Below are positions 12,175-25,665 of a stretch of DNA of 64,000 nucleotides, piece after piece. This stretch comes from Brugia malayi. Its lineage: Eukaryota; Nematoda; Chromadorea; Rhabditida; Onchocercidae. Each line of letters starts with the position of its first letter. Positions within the stretch are counted from its first letter, which is position 1. The notes under the pieces are model-generated. The model saw only the letters and a program-made list of their open reading frames with translations, was not told where the DNA came from and ran no database searches. The DNA lies in NCBI RefSeq assembly GCF_000002995.4, contig NW_025062477.1, positions 824,001 through 888,000 on the forward strand, in the 5' to 3' direction. A program made the translations under genes and the position numbers.

Positions 12175-12187
12175 TAATTTGCAAATT

Positions 12188-13266
12188 ATGGCAAAATCAG
12201 ATGAGCAAAATGTGATAATGTTGGGAGCAATTAATCAAAATGCAAACGATTTAAGTGGTACAACGTCAAATAATTCTTCACGGATACGTGGAATACGTTA
12301 TATTATATTAGTGTCAACGCTGTTATGTCTTGCATCGATTATGTCAAATATTGTCACATTTAATTTTACTGTTCTTTGTATATCACCACAATATGGTAAA
12401 GAATTATCACATGCTAATCAGGCTAGTATTTAATTTTTATTTTAAAATAAATTTTTATTTATTTATTTATTTTTTTTTAAAGTTTTAAAGGAAAGTTATT
12501 TAAAAAATTTTCATTTTAATGCTTATTTTTTCTTTTTTTTTTTTTTTTTTTTGAAAAAAAAGAGATTAATTTAATTCATTGTGAATAGGTATTATTTGAG
12601 TATTGCATTTGTTTTGAGTTATAAATGGATAATTTAATTAAAATTTATTTGGTTTAATTCATTTTCATGTGTAATTCAAGCAAAGATCAAACTAACAAAA
12701 AAGAATAAATAAATAAATAAATAAATAAATAAACATATTTTAAAATTATTAAGAAATGAAAAGAAATTAATAATAATAATGCAAAATTGTTACACATTTA
12801 CATATAAGTGCATCAAAAAATCAATTTTCAAAAATTAATTTAATTTTTGATTTTGGTTATTCAAAAATTAAAAATTAAATTAAAAACCAAAATCAAAAAT
12901 AAATTAATTAAAAATTAATTGCAATCAAATAAATTAATTGCAAATTGATAAAAGTTTTTCCTTTTTCAATTTGAATTTATCAAAAAAAAAAATTAATATT
13001 TTAATTCCATAAAAGTTATTAGTAAAGATTATTGAAAAAAATTTCTAATAAAAAAATTATTACTGTCATTTATTTATGTAAAATATTACTAAATAAAGAA
13101 TTATATGAAATTCATATCATATACATTTTTTTTTAATTAAAAAAAAAAAAAACTAATTTCAAAAGATTAATGTTTTCTTATCTTTTTTTTTTTCATTTAA
13201 TTCAATTTCTAATTAATTTTTCGATTTTGTCTATAATGGGCACTGTTTTATTTCTGATAACATTGA

Positions 13267-13297
<31 letters not shown>

Positions 13298-16200
13298 ATT
13301 TTCTATTAAAGAATTAAAATCTGAAATTTGAAATAATAATTTATCATACAATTATTACATTGTAAGCTTTGTTCATCTGAATAAAATTTTACATTCTCAT
13401 CCATCAATTATATTTCAAAAATTCAAAAATTAATCTGAATTTATCTACTTTAACAGGTGTTTAAGTTACATTCAATTATTTTTGTTCTTATAAAGTTATT
13501 TCATTTCTTCAAATTATATTAGCCTTTTAACTTACTTGTAGCCATGTAAATATTTATTAGTAATTTTAGGTTACATAATGAGAAGTTCAGTTAAATTTGA
13601 GCACTAAAAAGTCTATGATGACCTTTAGATGACCAACGTTGCACTCGAGTGACACTGGATGAGTCAAATTATCGAGAGGTATTGATGACCCCTTGAAAAT
13701 CCTCCATTATTGAAATTGAGAATTGCAATTATTTCTCTTAATTTTACCTTTACCTTTATTTATTTTTCAGATCAAACAAACTTGAAATTTAATTTTATTA
13801 AGTGCTAAATTTTATTTTGCTAATTTTTGTATTTGTAAAAAAAAAATTTGATGCGATATATTTGCATATTCTTATGAATCTGTGGAATTTATTATTACAT
13901 TTATATATACAACATGAAAATGTAAATAAACAATAAATATTAATAAGAATTTTTTAATTAGTTTTTAAAGCTTAATTTTTTGACATTAAATATTTGAAAT
14001 AAAAACGAAAAAGAACTGATAGCATTATTATAGCAAAAATTATTTTTCTCTATTGAATCAATATAATGGTTATTTCAATTATTCATTACTCGATTAGCCA
14101 ATAATTTCATCTTTATCTAATTTTTGAACTAATAAAGATTTTAAGTTATTTACAAATTTTAAAATTAAAAATGCAAATTTTTAAACCGTGAAAAAGTCAA
14201 CAATTCGTGGAAAAAATCATGATATTTATATTTGTTTACTATTTCAGTCTGTATAAAATTATCTTAATCGAATAACTTAAAATTTTTATTTAATAAATGA
14301 ATTGCTTAATTGATTGCTAGCATTTTGCAGTCTGCACGAAATGCAAGTCATGAAGGATACTCTAAAGATGATAGAACTATTATATTTAGTTCTACTGCAG
14401 TTGGTGCACTCTTAACTGTAATATTTGTTACACAAGCATTGCAGGTAAGTAAATCATTTTTTATTTACTTTTTATAAAATTTTATTTTACAAAAAAATAT
14501 GATTAAAATTTTTTAAAAATGAACGAAACTTTTTTAAATTATTTTTTCTTACTTAAACTAATGTAATAATAATACTTTCATTATAAAATTATTCAGCTTG
14601 AAGCAAATTATAATATAATCCAATAAATTGTTTTATATTATAATCCAAAGTATAAATGTGCCATAAAATCCTTTCTGATAATCGCTGTGCCATAAAATCC
14701 TCGCCGTATTATACGATTAAATTTAATTTCATGTTTTCAATTTTTCTTTTTTTAGTATTTCGGACTTCGAATCATATTTTTTGTGAGTGGCATGTTAACA
14801 GCTATAACAACAATGCTAGTACCACTTGCAGTAGCTCAAAATGGAATCGTATATTTTGTCATCCTAAGAGTTTGTCAAGTTTGTTTTAGTTTTTTTTTTT
14901 TTTTTTTTTTCAAAATTCAATAAATAAAAATTATATTAGAAAAATAGTTAAATTTATTTACACTTTGTTTATTTTTGTAGGGTATAAGCTTTACGATATG
15001 TATGCCAACCACCGGTGCTGTGACATCAAGTTGGGCATCACTTAAACAAAATGGATTATTTATTTCAACTTTGTCATCATTTAGTCAATTAGCTGCTGTC
15101 TTTACAATGGCTACATCTGGTAAGGTATGGGAAAAATTTAATGAAAATTTATAAAATTAATTAATTATCAATTATTACTATTATTATTGCTATTTTTTTA
15201 AATTATAGATTAATTGCAATTAAATTGCAATTATTATTGTATTAATAATTTGAAGAGGAAATGATATTTAATTACCTAACTTTCTTAATTATTGTTATTA
15301 TTATTATTATTATTAAAGTTATTTCAAGTTGTGTACGTCAAGTTTCGGTTGGCCAGCTGTTTATTATTTACATGCTGGAATATCATTTATTGCATTTGCA
15401 GTTTGGGTATTGTTGTACAGAAATCAACCAGGTTTTTATTTTGTAACTTTCTCACTTAGAAAAAAATAGTAAATAATATATAAAAAAAATATAAAAATAA
15501 ATAAATAAATAGACAATTTTGATAGGTTATTATTACATTGAAAATCTCCTTACAATTTAAAAAAAAAAAAAAAAAACTTTCATAACACAAAAAATATTTG
15601 TTTATTTTATAAAATAAATAAATAAATTAGCCAGTCAGTCATTCGGACTATTTGGCGATATAATTAACCTACTGAAATTGTCTATTTATTTATTTATTTT
15701 TATATTTTTTTTATATATTATTTACTATTTTTTTTTATTTTATTTATTTATTTATTTACTTTTTGCCAAACATAATCCTAAATGATTAATTATCCTTTTT
15801 CTTTTGGCGCTAATTTTTGATAGATATTTCTCTCATATTTCTCTCAAAAGTAATACTTTAGAAATCGATTGCCAAATCGATTATTGAACAATTTACGATT
15901 TATTTTATGTTTTTTTTAGCAATTGTTAAAAAATAAAATTTTATTGAAAAGTTTCATTTCATTTCATTTCAAAAAAAAAAAAAAAACGAAAAATTTTCAG
16001 CTGAACATCCATTAGTAAATGAAATTGAATTAGAAGAAATAAACCGTGGACGATCAACTGCAACCATGTTATCAGCAGCAAAAAAGCACCAGAAAATACC
16101 ATATTTAGCAATTTTATCTACACCAGCAATTTGGGGTATTTGGGCAGCAGCAATTGGTGATCTGATGACATTACAGGTTTTTTGTGTAGAATATTTTAAA

Positions 16201-18482
16201 TTAAATTAAATTTAATAAATGAATTAATTATTGCACTGGAAATAATCAAATTAAACAATGAAAACGAAATTTGTTTCCGCTGCATTTGTTAAAATATAGA
16301 GGAAAAGAAAAAATTTTTTAATTTAAATGGTTAAATTTTAATTAATTTTTTTTTTAATTAATTAATTAAATATGCATTTTTTTAGTGGTATATCATTTCA
16401 TTAAATATATTTTAATAGTATGTCAATTTAATGCTTGATAAGTGATAATGTAAAGATAACTATTGGATAAATTTTAGGATAAAATGCATCAAATATTGAT
16501 CTATCATTGATCAATTTATAAATTAATGTATAATTATTATTTAATTAATAATTTCTTATTATTTAATTATCATTTAATCGATAATTAAATAATATCACAA
16601 ATATGAGTAATTTTATTACTTTAAAACAACAATTACTTTTTATTTTCAGCTAATACATACATTTAGTCCACAGTATATCAGAGAAATTCTGGGATATTCG
16701 GTGGAACATACCGGTTTCTCCGCTGCTCTTCCAGTGCTTGTTCAATTTCTTTTTAAGGTTATCTATATATTAGAAATTTTAATTTTAAAATTTTAAACTT
16801 CTCTCTAGCTGAACAGAAAAATTGCATTTTTTTTTTTTAAATTTAAAATATAATTTCCATTTTCTTAAGCAATCATTGTTTTAGATTTTTGCTGGTTATA
16901 GCAGTGATAAATTACATATTTTATCAGAAACTGCAAAATTACGCTTATATAATAGCATAGCACTTGGTATTTCAGCATTTTTTCTCATTATTTTGGCCTT
17001 TTTACCTCAAGGTTAATTAATTTTAAATTTGAAAAAGAATTTCTTATATTCTATTTAAAATCATTTCAAAAAAAAAAACAATTATGTTAGTAGTTAATTG
17101 ATAAATTGAATGATTTAAAAAATGAATTGTATCATTTGAATTAGGAAATTTATCAATTTTGCAAAGTTAATTAATATACTTTTATTGAAATTTTTTTTAG
17201 AAAATTATTTTCAAAGAATTAATTATTCATATACTATTATTAAAAATACTAAAATTAGAATTTAGGCTACCCATTAACGGGTGTAATTTTGCTAACATTA
17301 GCAACATCGATGTATGGTTTCAATGGAGCTGGTTTTAATAAGGTTTAAATAAAATTTCATTATTGAAAAATTAGAATTCATTAATGATTAATTAAAGATA
17401 GTATTTTTTCTTGATGTGCTATTTTATTGATTGAAATTATTTAATTAATTATCTATTAATAATTAGTCAATTTTAATTAATTAAATTTCATGAAAAAAAA
17501 AAAAAACTACTACTAATTTTGTTTTTGTTTTGAAGTGCGCTACATTAGTGTCGCGACAATATAGTGCTTTTGTGCTTGGACATATTCAAATTCTTTGGTG
17601 CATTGCTATGTTACTATCACCAATTCTGGTTTGTTTATTTAAACAAATAAAATTAATTAATGTTCAAATTATATATTAAAATTACTATATTATACACATA
17701 GTAATTTTATATTTTAATAAATTTAAATGCAAAAATAATATATTAAATAAGTTCTCTTAAAGTAACATAGTAATTAATTAAAATAACTTTAAACATAGTA
17801 ATTTAATAATTACATTATTTTATTTTAGCTTAGTTAAAAAAAGAAATTTTTACATCTTATTAATTTTTATTAAACTTTTATTACATTCCTAATAATTTGA
17901 TAATGTTCAATTTAAAATTTTTATTATAGCCAATTTATTTATTTATAATGCTCAATTTAATGCGTTTTAATTTAGATTTTTTATTATAACCAATTTATTT
18001 ATTTGTTGATAATGTTCAATTTAATGTATTTAATTTAAATTTATATCATAATCAATTTATTTTAGTTTAAATTTTTTATTATAACTTATTTATTCATTTA
18101 TTTACTTGTTTATTTATTTATAATGTTCAATTTAATGTATTTTAGGTCAAATTTGTATTATAACCAATTTATTTATTTACTGATAATGTTCAATTTAATG
18201 CGTTTTAGTTTAAATTTTTTATTATAACCTATTTATTTATTTGTTTACTTATTTGTTTATTTATTTATTTTACAGGTGAATGCATTAATTGGTGAAGGAA
18301 CAATTTATGATTGGCGATTCATATTTTTGCTGCATGCATTCTTTTCGCTAATCACAAATGTTTACTTTTGTTTTGTAGCAGCTTCAGATGCAGCATGGTG
18401 GACAGATGACGAACGCGTGAAAGCTTGCATGCGAAGCGGTGACTCATTTTGGTGGTGGAAAGGAGAACCACAAAAGATTTAA
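12188..18482 (+). CDS. SLC17-type MFS anion transporter
   Basis: Predicted 501-aa, 12-helix major facilitator membrane protein of the SLC17 (sialin / vesicular glutamate / Na-phosphate) type. Substrate not determinable. Exons: 12188-12421, 14331-14444, 14756-14878, 14981-15124, 15329-15431, 16001-16176, 16650-16757, 16885-17011, 17266-17342, 17536-17628, 18276-18482. All phases agree and all introns are GT-AG except the first, which must use GC (CAG|GCTAGT) to stay in frame. Family signs: helix 1 with LCLASIMSNIVTFNFTVLC (about residues 46-65), FSSTAVGAL, the TSSWASLKQNG segment, FGWPAVYYLHAG, and the late YDWRFIFLLHAF helix. Many SLC17 members have ERS after the SxW segment; here it reads KQN, so transport chemistry may differ. 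Short hydrophilic N-terminus (about 38 aa) without a cleavable signal peptide; C-terminus ends WWWKGEPQKI. The first ATG after the acceptor-like site was taken as start. Confidence 0.85.
12704..12733. repeat. AAAT tetranucleotide repeat in transporter intron 1
   Basis: About seven AAAT units. Confidence 0.85.
12833..12910. repeat. imperfect inverted repeat in transporter intron 1
   Basis: AATTAATTTAATTTTTGATT continuing to TTGGTT (12833-12858) pairs with the AACCAAAATC-containing arm ending near 12909, with arms of about 25 bp and a single indel, around a roughly 26-nt loop. A foldback or stem-loop of unknown role. Confidence 0.7.
15460..15737. mobile_element. foldback/MITE-like element in transporter intron 5
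   Basis: The left arm (15460-15518) is an exact reverse complement of the right arm (about 15675-15737) over more than 50 bp, including an 8-nt A/T run and the ATAGACAATTT end. Complementarity continues inward with three mismatches through TAGGTTA (to about 15530 and from about 15663). The centre (about 130 bp) is non-coding. Perfect arms suggest a recent insertion or ongoing gene conversion. Target-site duplications cannot be judged because the flanks are A/T runs. Confidence 0.75.
17893..18245. repeat. degenerate tandem array in transporter intron 10
   Basis: About six imperfect copies of a 55-75 bp unit with the landmarks GATAATGTTCAATTTAATG, a TTTAAATTTT block and TTATTATAACCAATTTATTT. 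Units vary in length through TTTA/TTTAT expansions. The array almost fills the 3' half of the intron, right up to the acceptor at 18275. Confidence 0.85.
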
Positions 18483-18565
18483 AATGATTTTATAAATTTA
18501 AATATATTATTCAATCATAGAAAAAGTATTAATTTAAGTTGAAATCTCATCGAATTGTAGTATGA

Positions 18566-18571
18566 AATAAA
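18566..18571 (+). terminator. polyadenylation signal of the transporter
   Basis: AATAAA 84 nt after the stop codon, in a suitable 3'UTR position. Confidence 0.55.
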
Positions 18572-20878
18572 AGTGAAATATTTTATAATTTTCTATTTAT
18601 TTGCGAAAAAAAAAAGAGAAAAATAAAAATAAATTTAATGCTAATGTGTTGTTAGCTTACAATCACTTTTCAATAATTATAAAATATTGATAATAATTAA
18701 AACTGAATGTGAATTAAATTAAATAAATAAACAACAATCATTGGAAATAACAATTAATCTAATTTGAACTAATCAAAGCTAAAACAAAATAATTTCATAG
18801 ATTGAAATACATTCTTAAGCAAGATTTTATAAATTATTAAAATGCCGTGAAAAAAAAAAACGAGCCAAGAAAGATTGGCGTAAGTTACGTCAATTTTCAT
18901 TGCTTTATTTGCATAACAAATATATTTCAATTTCAGTTGGATTTTTTTTTTTTTTTTGTCAATAATTTAAAATGTTAGGATTTGTAGAGTAAATCGATAT
19001 TTACCCATAAATTAATAATAACATCAATATTTTTACGTCATCTACGCGAGAGGATACTTTTTTTACGTGTACGCTTGAGAAAGATAGCAAAAATTTCTAA
19101 TTTTGTGATTTTATGATTATTTGCAAAAGAAGAACCTACAAATTTTTTAATTTATTTCTTTTTTAAATGTTATATTATTCATAAAACTTTCTCTAATTTA
19201 TTTACTGAAACTTAAATTAAATTTTAATCAATTAAAACCACCTAAGCATTTCATTTTTTTGTTTATGGAAACAATAAATTAATGACATTTCTACAATAAA
19301 TTGTTAATAATTTTCTTCGTCTACTTATCCTTTTTTTTTTTTTTTTTTGTACACATTTTAATAATTTAAAATATTTACCGCATATTTTCATCACTTAAAT
19401 CTATCATCTGTTTGCACCATCTAAAATAAAATATTTAAATGTTAATTTAATATCTAATTTGCAAAGGATTATCGGGGGATGTAAATGAGGTCACCTCGAT
19501 ATCAATGAGGCATACCGGGAATGTGATCCATCTTTAACTCATCTCCTTAACAATGTTATCTAAATATACCATCAATTTTAAATTCCTAAATTTAGAATAT
19601 ATCTCAAAATATGGAATTACACATATCTGTAAATTCCATTTCAATGATTCAACTCATTTTCATAACTCATTTCAGGTTAGATCTTATCAATAATCTTTGA
19701 TCCTATTCTAATTGATTTCAATTTTTTTTTTGTTTTTGTTTTTATCCCTTCGTTTTGCGCCTCCCATTTCCGCTTTTATTATTACGATGAATAATTGTTT
19801 GAAGAAAGAGGAAGATTAGAACTGTAATTTCCGCTTGCTCATTTCCTCTGCTAAAATTTAGCCATTATTCATATTATTATTATGCTTACATGCCTATACT
19901 TCAATCATTTCCGGATTAGTTTCCGGATTATTGGTGCAGCAATTCTAATCTAAATAATACAGAGATTTCTCTTCTGCTTATACTTCATTATAGATTCTCA
20001 CTAATTTCTGTCCTCTTAAAATGCATATCATAAAAATAAAATTAAAAAAAAAAAAACTATCTGACAATCTGATTAAAACTATTTGAAGAGTGCTCTGCTG
20101 AAGACAATGTATTTTGAATTTTAAATTTTATGCTGAAGTTTTTTTCAAGCAAATCGTTTAAGCTATATTTTGCGTGAAATATGGCATTCTATTACGTAAG
20201 TCAGATTCTACGCATTCAAACGTATATTATAGGATATTTGAAAACAAGCTTTAAAAACTGTGGAATAAATTATTCATAGAAAATGCATTTCACTCATGAA
20301 TTAACTGAAAGAATAAAACATTCTAAAATTGCTAATATTTAAAATTAACAAAAGTCAATTTTAAAAAATGAAAGTAAAATTAAAGTCTCAAATAAGCAAA
20401 CTGTTGCAAATTGAATTTCAAATTTTATTTTTATTTGTATTTTTCAAAATAAAATTAACAAATATAAGATATCATAAGTTCCAGTGAAATCCAACTTTTT
20501 CTCATCGTTTGGTTCATTTTAGCCATATTCAAAATTTATTTTAAAATTTCCAGAAAATTTTAAATGACAAAGTTTTTTTATATCAAGCTGACTACTATAG
20601 TTTGAAAAAAATGACATAAAAAAATTTCAATGAAATTTATAATTTAAATTGTTTTTTTTTTCTTTTCAACAGTGTTAATTATTAGTTTAATTTGACTTAC
20701 ACTCAATTTGTCCACTTCAAATAATAATACTTTCTGACAAAAGTTTTTTTTTTTTTTGAAATTAAATTTTTTTTTTTCTTTATTGAAATGAAAAATTAAA
20801 CAATCGTATCTTCTTCATCTGAAATTATTTTCTCATCTGATTAGTAGTTAATTACCCGAACAGTGTGACATTTTATTT

Positions 20879-20922
20879 TCTTTCCTTTCCCTTCCCTTCC
20901 CTTTCCTTTCCTTTTTTTTTTC
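20879..20922. repeat. polypyrimidine TTTCC/TTCCC tract
   Basis: Continuous pyrimidine stretch of TTTCC and TTCCC units ending in a T-run. Confidence 0.8.
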
Positions 20923-22910
20923 ACATTTAACCTCTGATAATTTCACTTTTCATGGTCAGCAAAATGGCAAAACTGTTGACAATTGTCATTTTACTATTTT
21001 TCTGCTCAACAATTAATTTTCGTTTTTTTTTTTTTTGTTTTGTTTTCCCTTTGTTTTTGGTTTATGTTATCTGTAGTGATAGATAAGAAAAAGAGAAAAT
21101 AAATTTCTTTTTTTTTATCTACTCGAATTTATTTAAATTCTCATTTTAAATTACAAATTATTTCAATCATTTTTCTTTTCTTTCAAAAAATACTTTTACA
21201 TTTTTTACTTTCGTTTGTTTACAAATAATCATAAATGATTAAGTAACAATTAAAGTGCATTTGAAAAGTGTTAAATTACATTACTTTAGATATTGAATAA
21301 TAAAAATTCAATCATCAAAAAAAAAAAAAAAAAAAACAAAATATCATTTTTTATACTAAAAATTTTAAATAAAGAAAAAAATGTATTTTAACATTATAAA
21401 TGATAATTGAAAATGAATAATTCGAATGGTTTTATTTTTTTTTTTTGTTTCATTAAAACAAATACTTAAAATATTCTAAAAACTAATGAAGTGAAGGAGG
21501 CAATAATCGTTAAATTATTTCATCGGTATATCATTTCCAATATTATTATTATCATTATCATTATCATAAGTCAGAATTCTTTACCATATTTGGATTATTT
21601 CTTTGATATTCTATGCATAAATTTATATATTATAATACGCATTATTAAGATATAATCAAAGTGAGATGGGAATTTATCATTTGACAATTTGAAGATGTGA
21701 CACCCACTTTCCCCGATGACAATCCACCGGCACCTTTTTCCACTTTCCGCCCTGGCATTGGTCTCTATTGCGAACTATGTCAACAACTCTATATACTTAC
21801 AATTTTAATTTCATTTAATTCAGTGAAGAATTGAAATGATGAGCTTTCTTAATATTTCTTAACAGATTTCCAAATGTTTATAAGATTAGTTTATTATTTC
21901 ATTTGCTTTATTATTTTTTTTTAAAAAAAAAATTAAGTTTTTTCAAAAATTAAATTTTAATTTAATATTTCATTCAATTGTATGTTTTTTTTTCTTAATA
22001 AATTCTTGAAATTTAATCAAAATTATCGTCGTATTTTAATCTTTTAATTTGATTTTTGATTAATTAAATATATACACAAAAATTTATTTTTCATACAAAT
22101 ATTTCACTAACACACACACAAAAAAAAAAAAGATTTATTCAATTTTTGCACTAAAATTATAACATTTTTTTTTTTTGTCCTACAAATGTTCCATTTATTT
22201 TTTTAATTTTTTTATTTTTTCTGTACTATTTGAAAATTTGTCACACTTTATTTGCCTTTTTTTTTTTTTTGTTTTTCTTAAATATATTTTTTTTTTTTTT
22301 TTTTTTTAAATTAGGAATATCTGATTAGATCAACTTTCAATTTTCTAATCAAACTGATCAAAATTTTCAAATTAATTTAATCAATCTTTATTCTTTCTTT
22401 CTTTATCTCAATTATATGAAATTAAAAATTCTTTGAAAATAATTTTTACATACCCTTAATGTCAATGCAAATGCACCCGCTGTGATCGTTATCTTAGTTG
22501 ACGTTGGAATTTCCAAAATGATTAGAAATTTGTTATTGTCATAGGACATATATTTCTCTTGTACAAATTATATTTATCATGAATAATAGTAATAATTATT
22601 ATAATTATATTTCTATTGAATGATTAATTATAGCTTAAATTAAATTAGTTTTATCAAATAATTATAATCCAATAAATTATAATATATTAGTGATAAGTGA
22701 TAAATGTTGCTCTTTGTTTTGTTCTATCAATAGTGATTAGATATGTTAGCTAATTCTTGCGTATTATTAAAATTTTGATATATTTCAAAAAATAAATTCA
22801 AATAGAATTATTTTTGTTTTCTTGTTAACTATTCAATGTTTTACTTTTATTTCTAAATTTTTTTTTTTTTCCATTTCACACCAAAAAACGGTCATTTCAA
22901 TGGAATTTTT

Positions 22911-22944
22911 TTCTCTCCCTCTCCCTTTCTCTCTCTCTCTCTCT
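22911..22944. repeat. CT microsatellite
   Basis: Interrupted CT repeat with CCC variants. Confidence 0.85.
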
Positions 22945-25326
22945 TCTTTTGTCACAAAATATTTTGACTGAAATAATATTTCAAAAATGAATTAAAAATT
23001 TTTTTTTCTTATTGTTTTAAGAAATAGTTAATACATATATTTATTGTTATTGTAGTAAGAGAAAGAGCAACAATTTATTATTATTATTAACATATTTATT
23101 AAAAAAAAAAAACAGTAAAAAACAAAAATATTTTAGCATTCCTTTCGAGATTACATAGTTTCATTATCATTTAAATTTAAATTCAAACTTTTATTGTCTT
23201 TTTTTTTTCAATTCATAAATATTTCCTACTTTTCATTTTTATTTTCATTTTTTTTTTCCTAGAAAAATGTAATAAAATAGCAAGAAAATTATAATAAAAA
23301 ATTATTTTTTATTTATTTTTTTAAAATAGAATTGTATTATTTTTATAAAACTAATGTATCTTACAAATTTTTTTCCTTTTCCTATTTCTCATTTTTTTTT
23401 TTTTTTAATTTTAGTTTCATTTTTCTTCTTAGTTTTATCATTTATTTTTTTTTTTTTCATATCAAAAATGTAATAAAAATTTGTTTATTTATTTTATTTT
23501 TTTTAAAATAAAATCGTATTATTTGAATAAAAATCTCTAATATATCTTACAAATTCCTTTTTTTTTTTTTTTGCATTTTAATATCATAACAAAATGAAAT
23601 TATTTAAAATTTGATTTTCAATTGTTATATTGAAATATCATATTTATTTTACATATATCAGTCAACATTTCGCCTCATCTATTTACTAAATTACATTCGT
23701 ATTCATTGAGCTGTATCATCGCTAATCACTGATGCGACAAATTTAAATTTATTTGAATTTTTGCCTTTTTTCCTCACAACAATAATCATTTCTAGATGAT
23801 TGCAGTAGATCAAAATATAATTATTTTAATATTTCAATGTTATTTTAAATCAAATATATGTAATATTATTTCTTATATTTCTACACAATATCATAACTAA
23901 AATGTTTTTTTTTTTTTTTTTTTTTATTAAATTATTAAATTTTTTAAAAATTTTCATAAATATATATATATATTGATTGATTGATTGACTAATTATCAAA
24001 TGTATTATCAATTTTGGTAACCATTTTCAAAATTTAATCGTTCTACATGGCTGATATGAACGGTTCTATCGATGGCACACACCAAGGGGACATATTCAAA
24101 CTTTTATCGTCATTTCAAATCAAACAGCATAAGGATGGATGTATCTATCTGTCACCAATCCGTACTGTCACACTCCTTTTTCCTCTTCTTAAAATTGAAC
24201 CAATGATATGATTGGTTTCTTATCAGAAATTCTATCACAACAATTGTTCCATATTAAGCACATTCCTGGCATACATTTGATTGGTTTATGAATGGAACAA
24301 ATATTAATTTCATTTTTATTACTTAAACTTTTAAAAGTTTAAAAATCTTTCATTCCTTTTGTTTACATAAACAACGAATGGATGATAAATAATAATATAA
24401 ATTAAAACTATACAAGTTTACACCTAATTATATTTATTGAAATCAGTAGGTAATTTTTCGTTTTTTGTTATCACCTAGTTAGAGTTATCAATTATTTGAA
24501 CTAATCAATCAACTCTTTGGAGCTATTTTGCTATCTTTTTTTTTTTTTTTTTTTTTTTTTTTGTGATTTAATTAAAACATTTTGAAAAATTATAATAATT
24601 CAACGCTTTGTTATTTCTCTTATTTCCAATTTAAAATATATTCGATCAAAATACAATGTATTATTCAAAATTTAAAAATATGATGTTTATCTCTTCATCA
24701 GATTGTTTATTTTGTTTACTTATTTCTTAACTTAATGTCAATAATACAATTTTGGAAAGATTTTTTATGTTATTTGACATACATCGATTATACGCTGACA
24801 ATAATATGAATCAATTTTAAATCATACCAATTTTATTTATAAAAAGTATATATCATTTACATTTATAGAATTTTTCCATTTCCTTTTTTTTTTCTTTTTT
24901 TCTTTTAACATTATAAATTCTTTAAAAATTTTCAAGAAGAAAAAGAAAAGAAAGAAATTTTGAGTTTATTCTCTTTTTTTTTTTTTTTTTTTATTCAACT
25001 TTTAAAAACTTTAATGTGAAGATTTTAAATTTACAAAAAAATTTATTTTCAAAATATTCATTTTTTTTTTTTTTATTTTGAATGATCTGGAATTTCTTCT
25101 CAAAAAATAAAATATACATTTATTTGATGAAGTAAAATTTAAATTTTTTAATATTTTCATTACTGGATGTTTATGTTAGTTTTATATTTAAGATAGAATT
25201 AAAATTTAAATTTGAATAATAAATATTTCAATAAAATGAACAAATCTTTTCGTTGCATTACTTTAAGGTAACTATGCTTTCATAAGGAAAAAATTTTCAA
25301 ATATTCCATCCTTTGAGTATGCTATT

Positions 25327-25354
25327 TCTCTCTCTCTCCCTCTCTCTCTCTCTC
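25327..25354. repeat. CT microsatellite
   Basis: CT run with one CCC interruption, directly beside a higher-GC island. Confidence 0.9.
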
Positions 25355-25629
25355 CGTGAAGGTCATTCATAAGCGCCTTTTGATCAAGTCGATTACTCAG
25401 CAGGAGACAAATACCGCCCCGCTCAACTCGTTTGCTTTGTTACTTCATTCTTTTTACAGAATGGTTAGGCAAATTCTTTTCTCTTCTTTAAATTGTACAA
25501 ATAAAATAAAATTTTAATTCATTATTAAGCATTGTTTCAATTAAAAATCTTTTGTGATAATTTGTTTCTTTTTCTTCATTTTATAATATAAAATATATTT
25601 TTTTAACTTATAAAATTCATTATTATTGC

Positions 25630-25664
<35 letters not shown>
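25630..25664. repeat. ATT trinucleotide repeat
   Basis: About eleven ATT units. Confidence 0.9.

Positions 25665-25665
<1 letters not shown>

Larger units (their letters stand above)
8693..12187. other. AT-rich interval upstream of the transporter gene
   Basis: No coding gene supported. It contains long poly-A/T runs, an ATT repeat near 9195, a GATA-motif cluster at 11137-11207, a CpG/ACGT-rich patch at 11796-11830 and the acceptor-like site at 12174 next to the transporter start. A short open frame at 11945-12145 consists largely of a poly-Phe stretch and has no recognisable domain. Confidence 0.6.

Noticed and set aside
14656..14889. Separate small open frame over transporter exon 3
   Set aside because: It reads exon 3 in the wrong frame; the transporter frame is family-consistent and phase-matched.
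20840..20870. TTAATTACCC resembling part of nematode SL1 leader
   Set aside because: Only ten bases agree, the following bases differ (CCCGAACAG), and no donor or Sm-type site follows.
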